Of a stretch of DNA of 64,000 nt, positions 1 to 14,400 are shown in pieces. Each line of letters starts with the position of its first letter. The stretch's first letter is position 1. The stretch is from the NCBI GenBank assembly GCA_002633005.1, contig NMRA01000044.1:462594-526593 (forward strand). Direction: 5' to 3'. Both the position numbers and the translations under genes were made by a program. This stretch comes from Phoronis australis (lineage: Eukaryota; Phoronida; Phoronidae). The notes beneath the pieces are model-generated. The model had not been told where the DNA came from, made no database searches, and was given only the letters and a program-made list of their open reading frames with translations.

Positions 1-828
1 TGCCGATAGGTTTGACAAAATAAAATTCCAATTGTCCACCATCTTGTTTGCTAAATTGAAGAACATTTACTGAGCATTAAGTCCCAACAGGAAAACTGCA
101 TTTGCTTCTTGTTCCAGGAGCAGGTAAAAGGGTTAAAGCTCTCTAATATTGTGTGTTAAGCATTGCTAAATGGCTGCTGTCTAGACACCCAGTCAGCTGA
201 TTTGAAATAGTTTCCATTCCACTGCAGATTCTTTATCAGCATTAGTCTAGTGCAGGTACCTTGCTGAGCTGCAATGTGGCCCACTGTCCAACAGTATTGC
301 CGAGTTGTGGCTATGGACAAGGGAGTGGTTCACAAAGACAGTCTTTCGTATTACTGGTATCATCCCTTCCATGGTGGTAAGCGACGGGGTCAGTCCAATT
401 CGCTTATAATGTACTCTTGTGGCAAGCACGTGGTATTGATAAATATGGACTAAAATGGTTAAAAGAACCATGTCCTTGTTGACGCCATTGTTGTTCTCTT
501 AGCCGACGTGTTGGAACTTGGTGAAATCTCCAACTTCTATCTCTGTTCCTATGGCATTGCAAAACTTGAACCATGTCAATCACCATGTCAGCGTGGTACA
601 AGTCAACATTGCCATTGGCCTTGTTGCTGTGGTAAATTTATCCCTCCTCTGCTGTCCTTGCTTTTGGTAAGGTCTGAGTGGCTGAAGGCAGCTCACATGT
701 ACCTTGTTTATTTACATGCATTTTTAAGATCTTCACTCTGGTAACCCTATTTAATGTAAAACCCAGGTCTTCTGATGGTACCATTGGCACTTGTGGTACA
801 TTTTATTTTCAGCTTAGAATTAAACTTA

Positions 829-1910
829 CAGTAAACGTTCGGGTTAATGCCCGTGCTCAGTTAACCACCCACCCCGTACTTTAGGTGGATTTTCGATTTA
901 ACCGCCCACTGCTCGGTTAAACGCCCCTCTGCGATTTTTGAAGATTTCCAGTTAAGCACCCATCCCCGACTTTTTAAGATTGAAGATTTAGCGCCTAGTG
1001 TTAGGAAATGCGCGACTCCCGACTTTTAGATACAAATGATGATCACAACGAGCGCAACGACACTGGGCCTCTAGGACGGCGGTTTGACACAGTGAATTAC
1101 AATACAAGTATCGATATATTGTCCCGGGTGATGGACTTACTTCAAAATATAATATTTGAACATTTTTTGTCATCTGCGACGCAGACTGACTGAAAATTGG
1201 TGATAAGGTTGGTAGGAGGTGCACCCAGCTAGCTACGGGTATGGCACACTCGGGCTTAGGGAACATTGAGCCGGAAAATATCGAAGTAGACTTGACATCC
1301 CAGTTTTGGAGGACATTGGAACGGAGGAATATCGTAAAGCACAGGGTCTTTCCTAACAACAGCTTAAAAGTACAGTATCACACTGGTTTCTTTTACTTGA
1401 TGTCAGCTTTGACCTGACTGCAGCATGTGAAGCTTGTACGCGCGCACTTTTGCTGTGTTACCGCCTGCAATCCAAGTGGAGCGCTGCGTGGTCACTGGTC
1501 ATTTGCGCACTACAGTTCTAACAAACTAACAAGACCGCAGGATGGTACGGATCTATTACTCAGCAATTTTTTAAATTTAATTATGAATGACTAATCTGAG
1601 GGCAACAGAACCTTTGTTGGGATCATCCGCTGTTATGAAGTTTTTAGTGTCATTTGGCGATGTGACGATAAGCTCTTTGAAAAGTGCTACGGGTTCCGAG
1701 TACGTGTGTCGTGTGGGGACTTAGATCACGAGGCAAGATTAACCGCCCAGGGCGGTTGTCTGTTGTAATAAGCGCCCATGTTCAGTTAACCGCCCACCCT
1801 GGATTTCTTGAAATTTCACGTTTAAGCACCCATGTCTGGTTAACCGCCCACCCTCGATTTTTTGGGTTTGCCAATTTAACCGCCCAGGGCGTTAACCCGA
1901 ACATTTACGG
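829..1910. mobile_element. Non-autonomous DNA transposon with 25-bp-class TIRs and TTA duplication
   Basis: The left end CAGTAAACGTTCGGGTTAA and the inverted right end CCGTAAATGTTCGGGTTAA match at 17 of 19 positions, and the match continues to about 25 bp. A TTA triplet flanks both ends (826-828 and 1911-1913), consistent with a 3-bp target-site duplication. Both subterminal regions carry repeated TTAAnCGCCCA motifs (about ten in all, mostly in one orientation). No transposase frame is present. A TTA duplication is typical of PIF/Harbinger elements, but the family assignment is tentative. Confidence 0.75.
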
Positions 1911-3449
1911 TTATAGCGACATCTACGGTAAGAATTCCTCAGAAAAAAGAAAGAATGGACTCTTTCAGATATCCTTTTTGATACAGAAAACCTAGTGATA
2001 GCCTCTGACGTAAATAGATATTGCAGGTAAAGTGACAATTGGAAATTGAGCATAAACCCCATGAGAGATCTATGAGCCTTTAAAATTTCTAGATATGCTT
2101 TCCATAACGAGTAAATGCCATGCGGCAAATAATATTTGTTAACGTCATAGACTATCCATACGTTTTCTCCACATCAAAACGGATGGCTGAAAGTGTAAAT
2201 TATGGCAGACAGGAGTGGAATTTCGTTTTGTTAACTTTCTCATCAAAAATAATTATAGAAGAAATGATTATTTTTAGAGATGTTCACTTCTTTGTTACCT
2301 CGATTTGTACATTGCAGCTATGACCAAATAAATTTAATAAAACTTTGAGCATTTGCAAGAATGTAGTAAGCCTCCAAAAAGTTGAAAAAAACCATTTGAC
2401 CAATTCTCTTTCACCCAGTAGTGTGGACGGCACTGAATATTACCTACGTCTTTGGGCAGCAAAAGTGAAATGACATGCGTCAGATCATACCTATTTTAAG
2501 CTTGTGTGACACTAATGAATAACAAGGAAGCATTCTACCTTTGACTATTACCGTAAGTTTTTTAAGAGCACAAAAGCTTTTGCTTGACCCAATGTCTAGG
2601 TCTAATTCTGGTTTTCATATTAGGTCGAGTTGACAGGGAGGAAACAAAATTTCATTCATTTACGAACATTTTGAGGTGTCAAGATTTTTGTGTGAACTAT
2701 TTCAATATCCCAGCACACAACTGTGGCAATTTGACGGCATTATGGTCACTAAGATTTTTTTAAATCGGAAATTTATTCTGCTTCATTACATCCGTGTAAG
2801 AATGCAGAACACATCGACTACACTCTTGCCATGCGGTGACATTACATGTATCATCATATGGCCTTTCTATGGGAAAATCGCTGCAAGAGGCTCTCAAAGC
2901 AACGTAAATGGCTGTCAGTTAAATTTTGCAGTTTTCATATTGGGTGTTTAATATCAGCATGCACCAGTTGGGTTTGTCTTCCGTGACAGTCCAAATCCAT
3001 TTATAGCTAAATGAAGAAGCACATGGACAAATATTGGAGAAAACGAATGTGAAATTCTGAAAAACATGGGGTTGTTGGTTTGCGTTTGGCATCTGCACCA
3101 AGACAGTACTTAACTTCTGATTCAGACATTAGTGATGTTGAGATAGATTCAGAGTCGAGATAGTGAACTGCTTTCCATCAAATCCATCACGTTGTTTTTC
3201 GTTGCCATGAAAACAAATAGGTTTTAGTGTTCAATATTAAGTTTTCGCTTTATGATTAAACACATACATTTGAAGCTATGGCAGTGTTTTTAATGAGCGT
3301 TTGAATTCTGTTGGCTCTACGTGATTCTGTTATGTGGAAACGTATTATTTAGATGGAAAGCTTATAAAGATGAATGATTGGATTTAGCTGTGACATCGTG
3401 ACATTTGTGGTAGCATGAAATTAGAGGTATTAAGTAAACCTTCTTCAGG

Positions 3450-4060
3450 TTGGACAGTTTCTCGAATTTGGGACATTCAAATTTGAGCCTATATTACATT
3501 TTTATACGCCAACATATTAATATGTGAACCCAGTATGCCGTCATCCGCGTCCAGCATACACTGCTGTATCTCCAAAACCCTTCGACATATGTTCTTGAAA
3601 GTTTCCAGACATGCTTATTGTATGGATGGTACGGTGTGAGCGAATTTTCGGATGGATCCGACTACTAGTGTACCCCCTAGTCGCATTTTTAGTTTTTTAT
3701 GTTTACCTCTGTATCTTTGAAGGTCCTCAATGGATATTTCATAAAATTTAGCTAGTAGGTATCTATTAGTGAGACGTCAATACCTGTCCATTTTCGGATG
3801 GGTTCAAAAATATTTTGCACCACCTGGTGGCCATTTTTTGTTTTCGAGAACCATGTGGGCTCATTTCAACATTCTGCATTACTCTTGCTTTAGAGTGTAG
3901 TATTGTGGTGAATTGCTAATCATTGCTGGTTGGTGTTTTTAATTCTTGAATTTGGGATGGATAGTATTGCCTGTGCATTTCCAAAATTTGATAAAAGCTC
4001 CAACCTAGACTAAAATAATTACGGTAATTTGTCACTGTCCCAAATTGGAGAATTTTACAG
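3450..4060. mobile_element. Element with inverted ends and ~150-bp internal satellite units
   Basis: Inverted arms at about 3454-3475 and 4036-4058 share TTCTCnAATTTGGGACA. Between them are two degenerate units containing CTGTATCT, ATTTTCGGATGG and a GTGGCCATTTTT box; these are homologous to the array at 47960-48460. The sequence after the array (TCATTTCAAC...CTGC.TT.CTCTTG) is also shared with 48810-48845. Confidence 0.6.
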
Positions 4061-7000
4061 TTAATGCTATACATGTTGGGATTTACGGGAACTCAGATTA
4101 TCATGTTGAGTTGCATACATCGTAGTGATAATACCTTCTAGTATCATACCTGTAAGGCTGTAGAACAATTAGCACAGAAAATTGGGTGGTAAAATCTCAG
4201 CAAATGTGGAGAAATTTGTCAGAATTGACCTTACGCCAGAAAATGAATGACAGGTGTGATTGACCAATCAGAATGCTGCATTCTGGACACTCCTCCAGAC
4301 TGTAGTTCAAGTCACCATCTTGTCCGGCAAACATGAGTGGCTGTAGGACAAAACACGTTCAACTAATGTGCATTTTAAATGGCCAGTAGGTGTTGTTGTG
4401 GTGTATGTAATTAAAACAGTCATTATGCCGACAGAGATGAAAGTCCTGTCAATTTTTGGCCTTTTCCAAAGCCTAAAAGTGACTTTGTAATGAGCAAACG
4501 GTGGATTAATTAAACTAGCTGTGTGTACTCCTGCACGAGCATTGTTTGACCACTTGAAAGCTAAACACAAGTATGTTTTAAGGTATGCACTCTTTTTAAT
4601 ATTTCTTCCCAATATCGGAATTTTGGCTCTGGATTATAGTCTTTGTTAAGTGTGTGACCCACCGCCTCTGCGATCACTTTCTGGTTTATTATAACCATAC
4701 ATGACAACCATTTCCATAGCACTGACGAAGACTCCGCAAGTGTGCTTTGTTTAGTCTGTCTTCGGAGGTCATAACCACGGTCACCACTCAAATACTAACG
4801 GGGTTAGACTCCTGTTTCTTCATCAAAATCACTTCCTTTGAAATGTGAATTTGAATGGTTACAGTTACTCTGAATTCCGACCTGTTACGTGTGTCTGTCA
4901 CGGCGCCGGCTCGACCATCGGCGATCACTGGACACGAAATTTTCAGCTAAATTGTTACAGTTACAGCTCAGTAGGTTTCTTCATCCCCTCAATATTTTAG
5001 TAAAACGTCCGTTTTGCTTTGTGTTATTCATTTAAGATTTTTACTATTATTTTTAACCACGTTAGTGCAGTTTTTGTCGACGCTGACGTCAACTCTATGA
5101 GGCTTGTCGGATTTGCGTTGACTTCTGAAACATCCACGGGTGTAGGAACCTTTTCTGAAGGCTCTTGCCTTTTGTCTTTGTCATGGCGAGATTCATAGAG
5201 AAGATAATGTTCGCCAAAGTCTGCGTGAATATCAGTTAGCACACCGGTCTTGCTTGACCAAGCCATTCTCTGATGTCGGGACGTTCGCATCACATGACAT
5301 CATAGGCGTAGCGATCTTCTGCTGGCGTAAGGTCAATTGATAGTTTTCCAAAACTTCTAACGTTGCGAATCTCGTCCAACCTGAAAATTGTCAGTAGGAT
5401 ATGCTAGGGTACTCGACTCTGTAGCCATCGCAGTGCTACTTCTGCGTCATGTTTCAGCAAAATTCATGCAAGTCGGAATTTCTTGTCCTGAGTTAAAAAT
5501 GGTCAACAGGTGGTTATATGGTAGCCAAATCCACATGAAAGGTAAAGCAGTCTAATTGTAGTAGTAATAAACACCTTAGAAGCATATTGTTTGTGGTGTA
5601 GTCGTGGGTTTTTGATATTTGGCTCCCAAAATCAAGACATTAATGGCCCTGTCATTACTGCAGTAAAACCTTGCCTACTAAGTGCCATAAAGTCTTGCTA
5701 ATTTCGTATAAAAGCACTAGACAAAAATGCCCCTCTTCGTTTTCCAAGGGCTTCTTACATTGTAATTGTGAATGCCCACAGTTCTCCAGGACCATCTACT
5801 GGTATCTGTGGTGCAAAACATGGAAAGGAATTTGATTTTGGTACTACACGTTTCATAGAAAAAATGGTAAAGCAAAATTTACCTTACCGCCCATGTTGCA
5901 TCCTTAATTGTTTATTGGACATTCTTTTCATGAAAATCATACATGTCTCTCTCTTTGAGGCTTTTCCATTTTTTAAGTTCTGTACTCTAATAAACTATGT
6001 AATGTCTTTTGAACAGCTGTGGTCATTTGCAACAATGTTAAGGGCCAATGAAAAATGAGTGATTCCTGTGTGACATTGGTGAGGTGTTATTGTAATAGTA
6101 GGTGCTTGATGGCCAATTAAAGTTAGACACTGTGATCATGTGTTAGCTGACTCCCTAATGAAGAGGATTGGGCTGTCCAACACATTGACCTTGAATGTTT
6201 CACTCATGACACCTTTGGCGTTTCCCGTTTTATTGGCTTCTTTTTTATTGCCTTGGTGCTCACAGTGCTGTTTATGGGTGGCTGTTGAACATTTGCGGTG
6301 CTAATTGTTATTAGCAGATTTATTTCATTCTTGAACTTTCCAGTTTCAGATCGAATCGATCATCATTGTTCTATAGATCAACTAAACATGGCATATTTTA
6401 CAGCTTGTCTACTCTCCTACATCGCCAGTTCACCTTAATTATCACGTTTTTAGTACTGAGCTCTCATACATGCACTTTATGAATGTCATGAGCATATTTT
6501 CCTAATCTTCAAAATTACCATCCAGGATGCATTTTGTGTTTGCAAAGGTGTACACGTGTGTGTACTTTGCGTATGAGCGTGGATTCTGAGTAGTAGCTTG
6601 TTCAGTTATTATATTCGTTCAATGATTGAACTCGAAGCCAGATATTCTTTATTGCGGCGGCCAGAGGCTGAAATTAGCGTTCCTCATTCTGTGCTCACTG
6701 TCGATGGTGTCCGACACGGTAGGTATGGGAGTCATCTTAGAATCAGATATACAATAGCAGGCAGAGGTTGAAATTAGCATGCATTATTACCAGCTCATTA
6801 TCAATCGTGAGAGTCTGACCAATAATACCCACTAATGCATGCTATCGACAAATCTTAGACAACCAATAGCTAACTGCACGTGTAACCTTGAGAACTTTGA
6901 GCAAGTGTCAGATCAGGTGGCAGGCTATTTATTGGCTTATTGTCAGATTCTATCCAACTAATAATGCATTTGCTAATTATTGAACCCTTGCTAATAACAT

Positions 7001-8296
7001 TTGTTGTTGCTTTATTGAAACCTGTTTTGTGCAGGCCACGAGGTAGTGGTGTCGATGATCTCTTATATAACTGTTAAGTAATTTCGTTCATCATTTGGTG
7101 CAACTTTTTGAGTTTTTTTTCATAATAATCAAAAGAGACCTATTTTTGATAGCCCCTCATGCAAAAGTGGAACTCTTTTGAACAGCGCATAAAGTATAGT
7201 CCTGTCCAAACACAGCTTACACTAGTGCAACTTACCCCATCTTTGAGTGTATCCAATAACTAGGGTAAAGCGGAAGTTGTCGTTCTGTGCATGACCATGA
7301 ACATCTAAATTAATGCGAGTATGGCGCTTGAAAAACGTGTGTAACCTGTTCTAGAGTCAGTCTGTGTGTGGACGGCACTTGTGTTAATGATTCATTTGAA
7401 TTCATTCTGTCACTTCAAACAGAATGCTTCGAAGTTATTCAAATTTGGACGTTGTTCCTTAGATCACAGATTTTTGTCCAATTCCACAAGTTAGATATAA
7501 AAAATGTAGTCTCAATATTTGCCATTTGAAATTTGACTTGAGCTTTGACGCAGGACCACTTGTTAGGGAGCATGAGTAACCTAATATTAATTTGGCTCAA
7601 CTTGGCACCGAGGGGTGCTACTTGCTGGCACAGTCACACTTACCCCAGCTTGTCTGCTCCTGTGAACAGCATGGCTGGAAGGATTGAGCTATACGTTTCG
7701 ACTTCTGCAGGTGGCTAAACAGTACCAGTTGAAATCTCACCAATATTGGGCAAATTTATTTTGTCAAAAATTGAGATCTCTTTCAGTGATTCCCGAGTTT
7801 CTGACTCTTCTCATAGTGTTTTCATACGGTAGTGTATGGAACTTACACTAGATAAAGCATTGGTTTTGTCATATTTGTCTTTTATGAAGAAATGTAGAAT
7901 ATGATAATATTAATGAGATTTTGCTATATTACCCTTCACTGCAAACACTCAGCTAGCTGACTTAGAATTATTGACTGTGTGAGCGCAGCTTTACCACTCA
8001 CATGACTTGCACAGATCAACATGAGACTGGCTACATTCAGATATACGATAAAGCATTGGTTTCACGGCACTAGTCTGTCATCTTTCGTTTAGTTGAAATA
8101 CCTCTAGGTGGCACTGGTATCATGTCAGCATCACACCTACTTTTGGAAGTCTCATCAACATTGCTTTGAGCCTTTGCAAATTAGACACTGCCTTATCACT
8201 TGTGTCATTAACCTTTTTAAAAGATGTTCATAGATCTCCTAAGCTAGCATTACGTAGCTCGACTACTTAACTCTCATTCTGTCCATTTTTCTGCAG

Positions 8297-8450
8297 GGTC
8301 CCGGCAGCACACAGCCATCTCAGTACTTCTCTGGCTATGGGCCTCAGTACGGCCCAGCACACCCGTCCCAGTATGCTGGCCACCAGGGCGCACCACCCAT
8401 GCACGCGGTGCCACCGCCGCACCTCCACAGTTCGCCCCCGCCTTCTCAAG
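8297..8450 (+). CDS. FNDC3: FNDC3 exon: proline-rich linker, first visible exon
   Basis: Acceptor ttttctgcag and donor gtaaga bound 154 nt (phase 0 in, phase 1 out). The product is rich in Pro, Gly, Tyr, His and Gln, with repeated SQY/PQY steps and a PPPHLHSSPPPSQ end. It fits the low-complexity linker of FNDC3 proteins upstream of the FN3 array. The GC content is well above the flanking introns. No start codon precedes it in frame within the exon, so at least one more upstream coding exon is expected. Confidence 0.85.
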
Positions 8451-11400
8451 GTAAGACACCACCTGCTGATTCGCTGCACAATTCATTCATGCCTCCTTCT
8501 TGGGAGGACTACTCGGTGCCTGTTCTCGTGTGCTGGTTGTTGGTTTGGGTTTTACAGCTGTTGTCCTGACAGTTTTGCTAACTTATATTTTATTCGACTG
8601 TATTGTAACTTGTTTGAGGGTAAGTGTGTGCAGACATCACTATGGACATGGCAGTAATAGTTGGTTTATATGATTTTTGTCCACACTCAATTCAGGCCTG
8701 ATAACATCAGGTAAATACCCTTTTATTGCCAGAACCCACTAGTCCAGTTAATGCAGATATCTCCAACAAAAGACTAACTGTGAATACCAGGATTTCCCCA
8801 GCTGTTACAACTGTATTATTGAGGCTTTCAGCACACAATCCCCAATGCATAGGCTCTGTATTGATATGCATGATAAAATTACCCTTTGTCATATCACAAC
8901 CCGCTATTTGTTTTGTTGGTGAATTCTGCTTGCACTCAGCTATGAGGATGGGAAATTCCCTGTGCACTCAGTTGTGGTGGGAAATTCCAGGTCCTTTTGT
9001 ATGGTTATTTTTGGCCAGTATTGTAAATGGGATGCTCAAATCTAGCCCTTGTATTTACCAGTGGCCTGTGCATAACATAAGATTTTCAATGTTGCCTTGC
9101 TTTCAAACAACATATGTTTGGGTTCAACTCAAAAACCAGGTCATGTGGTGTCGCCAGGTGTATAATTGTACACGTCAACTAACTGATTGGTTATCTAGGG
9201 TGCATTGTACATACTTCAGCAACACAGGACAGGGGCTCAACAAGTAACACATTGGATCCTTGTGACAGAGCAGTAATTGCTTTGGTAATCTGATTTACAC
9301 TGACACAACCGTTTTTGTCATAACAATGGACAATTTACCAGGTAATATATTTACAGTGAGAGGTTTATGTTCCCTTTCTGAGTGTGTCCAGTGAAATGAC
9401 ACCTGACGTATGTATGGTACCTGTTCACGTATGTATGGTACCTGTTCACGTGAGCGTTCATGCATGCATAATTGACAGTGGAAAGCCTGCTTACCTGACA
9501 CTTTGCTAATCAACAGTGTTGCACAGGTATTCATTTCTCTGGCACATTCAGGACAAGATTTGGTGACTTAGTGGAAAATCAAATATTTATAATGTCTAAG
9601 TTATGTTGGAGAGGCTGTGTCTAGGTTGTATTGGAGAGGTTATGCCCTAGGTAACGTGTTGGAGAATTGCACGTTTCTTCGTGTTTTCAAGCTGATGAAT
9701 CTACAGAGTGAGCCCCATCCAGTGAAACCCACTCCTCAAGTGTAATGCAGTTTGCCCCTTTTCAATTAATGGTCTTGGTGACTTACAGCTTCACTTTGAG
9801 AAATTTGTTTTGCTGCAGCATTGGTTTTTAGCTGCCCAGATGAAACTTTGTTGTAAAACCAGTTGAATTTGTTTAATTCCACCCACGACATATTTAGAAG
9901 TCAGATGTTGTTAGCATTACAGAATTAGGAGGATAGGACGTCAAAAGCTGTCTGCTCTTATATACATAGTTGTTATGAGGTTTTACCTCCATTTTCAGGC
10001 ATATCGATCATTTGAAATGCTATCAAAGCAGCTCAAGTGTCCAATCTGTGTTATCATGTTCAGTGAACATCAGACAGGGAATGGACAAAGGAATCAGCAG
10101 AAGATGAACTGTAGATGTAGATGGGGGGGAGGGGATTTTTCAAGTAAAAGTGCCAGGGTCAACTGTTGGGAGGTATGCCTTAAAACTGAGATTTGTGATC
10201 GTTGACAGGCACGGAGATCCCCTCTACAAGCCCATTGCAACAGACACTGTGCTTTAATTTCACTGCTCATACTCAGCAAGCCTGCTTGAGGAATTTTGCA
10301 AGTGTTTTAAAGGTTTCTTAGGGAAACTGCTTCGATTCCAAAGCATTCTTTTCTATATGCTTTGGCAAGTGAAAAACCGACCAACATGGTGTTGTGTTTC
10401 ATCTTCTATCCAGCATTTTGGGCAGCAGGAACTCTGTTGCTCAACCTGTTGTTTTCTTATGTTTCTGCAGGTTACAATGACCTGCTATCACCTACATTAC
10501 GAACTGCAGTTGAGACCTGGTACGGCGACTCTCCATTGTCGTAATTTTTTGTTAGACTCTTTTCGCCTAAGGCAATAGCATAGGATTTGCCAGAATGTTA
10601 ATGTTTTGAACATTGATGTTACATAATAACAATATGGCAAATTACTAAGGTGATAGGACACCTTTGGAAATGCTTATCGTAAGGTTATCTCAAATCTTAT
10701 TCACAAAAATTGACTATTTTTTTGCAATATTTCACATGTGATATATACTGTGTTGCGAGAAACACTTATCTGAGGTCAAACTTTACAGGGTTGTCACTCA
10801 AATCGAATCTCCCGCCAGGTACAGTGCAGTTTTGTATGTACCCTCAGTCCTTTCATTCACGGAGTCGCTGTAATATTGAGTCAACGAGGTGTACATGAGG
10901 TGTACATATGATAGAACAGTGCCGGGGAAAACAAAGACAAAACATAGTTTTGATCCTGAGCTGAGGGAGTTGTGCGTCCTACACGCATACGACCATTGAG
11001 AACAAATGACACAGCAAGTTGTGAAAGGAGATAAATCCTCACACAAATTCCTTTTGTTCAATAAGTAATTTTACATTTCCAGTTTCTCATGCGAATGACG
11101 GGCTTTAACCACCGACTCGATCTCTGTTATCCATTTCTTACTTGGTTTCGTATCAGTCTCCCGACACGTGATATGTACAGACTTGTATATATCATTGAAC
11201 TGGTGACCTACTTTTAAGTATGTCAAACAGCAATAACAGTTGATTCCACCTCTTGGCTGGGGATGGTACGTTTTAACGATAATTAAGTTAATTATGCACT
11301 GCAAATTCAGTTGACTTTGCAAGTGAATGTTGAAATAGCTAACATGTTTATAAGGCATATATAGGTTATATTGACCGAAAACAAGTTTTCACCGAATAAT

Positions 11401-14400
11401 TAACTGAAGACTTTGAGATTTTTACTCGTCCCAGTTTAATCGGCTTTTCTCGACTTCGGCAAATCGACCTGATTTGAACTTAGGAACACGAGTTCTCGAA
11501 AACAGCTTGGTGAGTTTCGCTGAAACTTTCCAAACTTGATATATATTCATCAGTCTCAAAAATGCTGTTAGGATTTTCGATGTAAAGGCCTAGTTGCGTA
11601 ATGTTACAAAGACGAATACAACTTCTATTTTTTACAAAAACATCTTACGTTTTGTGAGTTGATTTGTCATAGAAACCAAATGAAAGGACTGATCGAAAAT
11701 TCTTAACAGTGTTTTTGAGGTAACTGGTGAAGTTTTCATGTAAAAAAAGGTTTCATTAAATGTGACCAAGGGTTTTTCTATGAATGTACCTTTCTTAAAA
11801 ATAAAATTTTTGACTTAAAAAAGTGTTAACGTAATAATAATTATGGTACATAAATACAAAACATATTTTTATATTCCCTGATCTTTTTTCTTTCAGAAAT
11901 TATATACTTTTACTAGTTGACAAAGCTTAGTTTTTTGATGTACGAGTTAGAATGGAGGCCACTAAGTAAGGTTTGAGATAACCTTAAGTAACCATCTGCT
12001 TTGTGATTCACACGTCCTCCTTGTTGCTTTCTGCTGCTTTCTGCATAAAAAATTACACACTAGAGTGTTGTGTAAATAACGAGCCTATCACGTTACAGCA
12101 ACCACTAGAAAACAATGATCTCTGCATTCTCTTGTACGCTGTGTAATGTGTTAATGTTTGAATTCCTAGTGAGTTACAGTTGCTCATTGGAATTAAATTG
12201 TGGACTTGCAAGTTTAGAGTGAGAGTATGTAGTAGGTGTATAGACGCTGAGGTTGGTCAATAGTGAAATATTTCAAATAAACACAGAAAAATCGAGAACC
12301 TCAACTGGGAATTGAACAACAGGTCTCTAGATTGCCGGTCTAGTGCTCTTACTACAGCTACTGTGGACCTGATATCTTTTCAGTTACTGTTTGCAGGCAA
12401 CTGCTACATTACCGTTTACATAAGTAATTTGCACCGACCTACTTCATGCCTTTTTCGACAGCAGTTCTTGGCAATAACCACTCCCAAGAAATTTTCCATG
12501 AAAGAGTTAAGTTTTTTACAGATTCTCTGCACTGAACTCTTTATTGCTTTGTCATTACTCCATAATGAAATGCGATTATGAAACAACACGTCATCTTGAG
12601 GAAGTCTGTGAGTTCCCATGTTGTTGCGCATTCTATTAGTCATTGTTTGGAGAAACAGCATGTGTAGAGCTTCAACCAGGTTTTAAGTTATCAATTGTTG
12701 GTAAAAATTGCCGTGAAATTTCAAGCTCACTCATTTTTTGTGATTACTAATTGTTGACAAGTTGGCATATTCCGTAGGTCGGTTTGAAGATGTCAATTAC
12801 ACGTTTTTGCTCTAATTAGGATGTATCTTTGACAAAAGACTTACGTGACTAGTAATTAACTCGGGCAAGCTCGGTTCACATGAAGTTCACTTGTGGAAAA
12901 AAGTCAAAGTCTGATTGTGATAATGAGTCAGTCTGTCCTCTTGCTAGAACCTGCTGTCTATGTGCCGTGCAATAAGGAAGATTCTAAAATGTCTAGAATC
13001 ATTGTCCACTTTTTGATTCTCTTGATAGATTTGTTGATGTGGGCTTGTTCTGATATTGTCAGTACTGTGTTAAGTTTGCATTTTCTTCGGTGCCGATTTT
13101 AAATTTTACCTCCAGGTGAGGTTATTCACACAGGAAATACTTGGCATTCTAGAGAGTGTTAGTGGGTCAGTGACATAGTTAGAAAAAAAGTTGGAAGACA
13201 TGTCACGTTGAAGTATTTCCAGTGATATCCTGGGTTGCAAAAGGTGATAACTGCTGGGTAGTTTAAACTGTGGTTGAATAGGTCAGCCCTCTGTATTCCG
13301 TTGCTGTGGAAACTGTCCACCCTGCTAGGCTTTGATATCATTGAAACTGAAAAATATCTTCCGGAATCCACAGGCTTTCACCATTAACAGAAATAAAACT
13401 GTTTACTGGTTGACCGGTCAATTTGGTTTAGGTGAAATCCACACCTTTAAAGCTGCATTAGGCCTTTTACTCCTGTAAATTTGGTCTCATTAATATTCCT
13501 TATCGTGATAGTATTCCATTTCTGTTGCCAACAAGAACATCTAAACCACCAGTGACTCAAGAAAAAGTTTATGGGGTTGTCCAACCCTTAAATTGCAAAT
13601 TAAGAAAAAGCCGCTTTAAGTTTTGTAGTAAGTGAGCGCTAATATGGTGAAATCTCCCCAGTTTCACCCAAAATTGATTACCATAGCTATCTTTCCATTT
13701 TTCTAAGACTTGAACGTCGTGAATTCCCTTTCTTAAAACATTGTCTGATGGCATAAAACTCATTTAGTATTTATTTGCCGCCTGGTTTACCTTCCATGCC
13801 ATCAATTAAAATTAAAATTTCACTTGTCTGCCATGTTGTATCCTATAATTGGTGAGATTTACTGTAGAAGGTGTGCACTGTCTATATAGACACAGATTGA
13901 TGTATGTGAGATGAATATATTGGTACCTGTTACGATATGTAAATTTCCAATCGTTATGATGTAGACTTTTTTATCAGTCATGGATGGTACTTTCTTTAAC
14001 AATGAACTCATAAAATAGTGTATGAGGATTTTAAAAAGTGTTTGGCCATCAAGCCTAAACACAAACATTTATTTGCTGAGTTGTAGGCATAGTCTTTTCG
14101 AGGGTGGTGACTGCTCAACATTACTTCATTATTCAACGTTATTCATTGCTATTCAGTATTTTCCAATGACAATTAATGTTATTTGATATTATTCAACAAT
14201 ACTCAATGTAATTTGTTATTGATATACTATTCACACTGTGAAACACAAGGGAATGAATAGCATCCAATGCTTTGTGCATCTTTCCGCAGCAATTAAAAAC
14301 AGTATCATTCCTTTGGCTGCTAAATGGATGACTTCCTTCACTAGGTGACACTAGTGCGTCAACCATTCAACCTGCATGCATTCAGGTAATCACGTGGTAC

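Larger units (their letters stand above)
1..8296. other. FNDC3 upstream intron or 5' region with repeats
   Basis: No exon is recognised. The N-terminal FNDC3 coding exons were searched for and not found, so this is probably intron. It contains a terminal-inverted-repeat element (829-1910), a satellite-bearing element (about 3450-4060) and a degenerate ~100-bp direct duplication (6651-6716 and 6754-6820, sharing GAAATTAGC). The remainder is unassigned AT-rich sequence. Confidence 0.6.

Noticed and set aside
770-812. Possible upstream FNDC3 exon before a TTTTCAG acceptor
   Set aside because: Residues in all frames fail to match the conserved FNDC3 N-terminus and the acceptor leads straight into the 829 transposon end.
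8726-9247. 173-codon open frame in the FNDC3 intron
   Set aside because: No recognisable domain, composition like the intron, no splice or promoter context; likely chance.
14125-14220. ATTCAACGTTATTCA-like degenerate repeats
   Set aside because: AT-rich low-complexity sequence with no fixed period.
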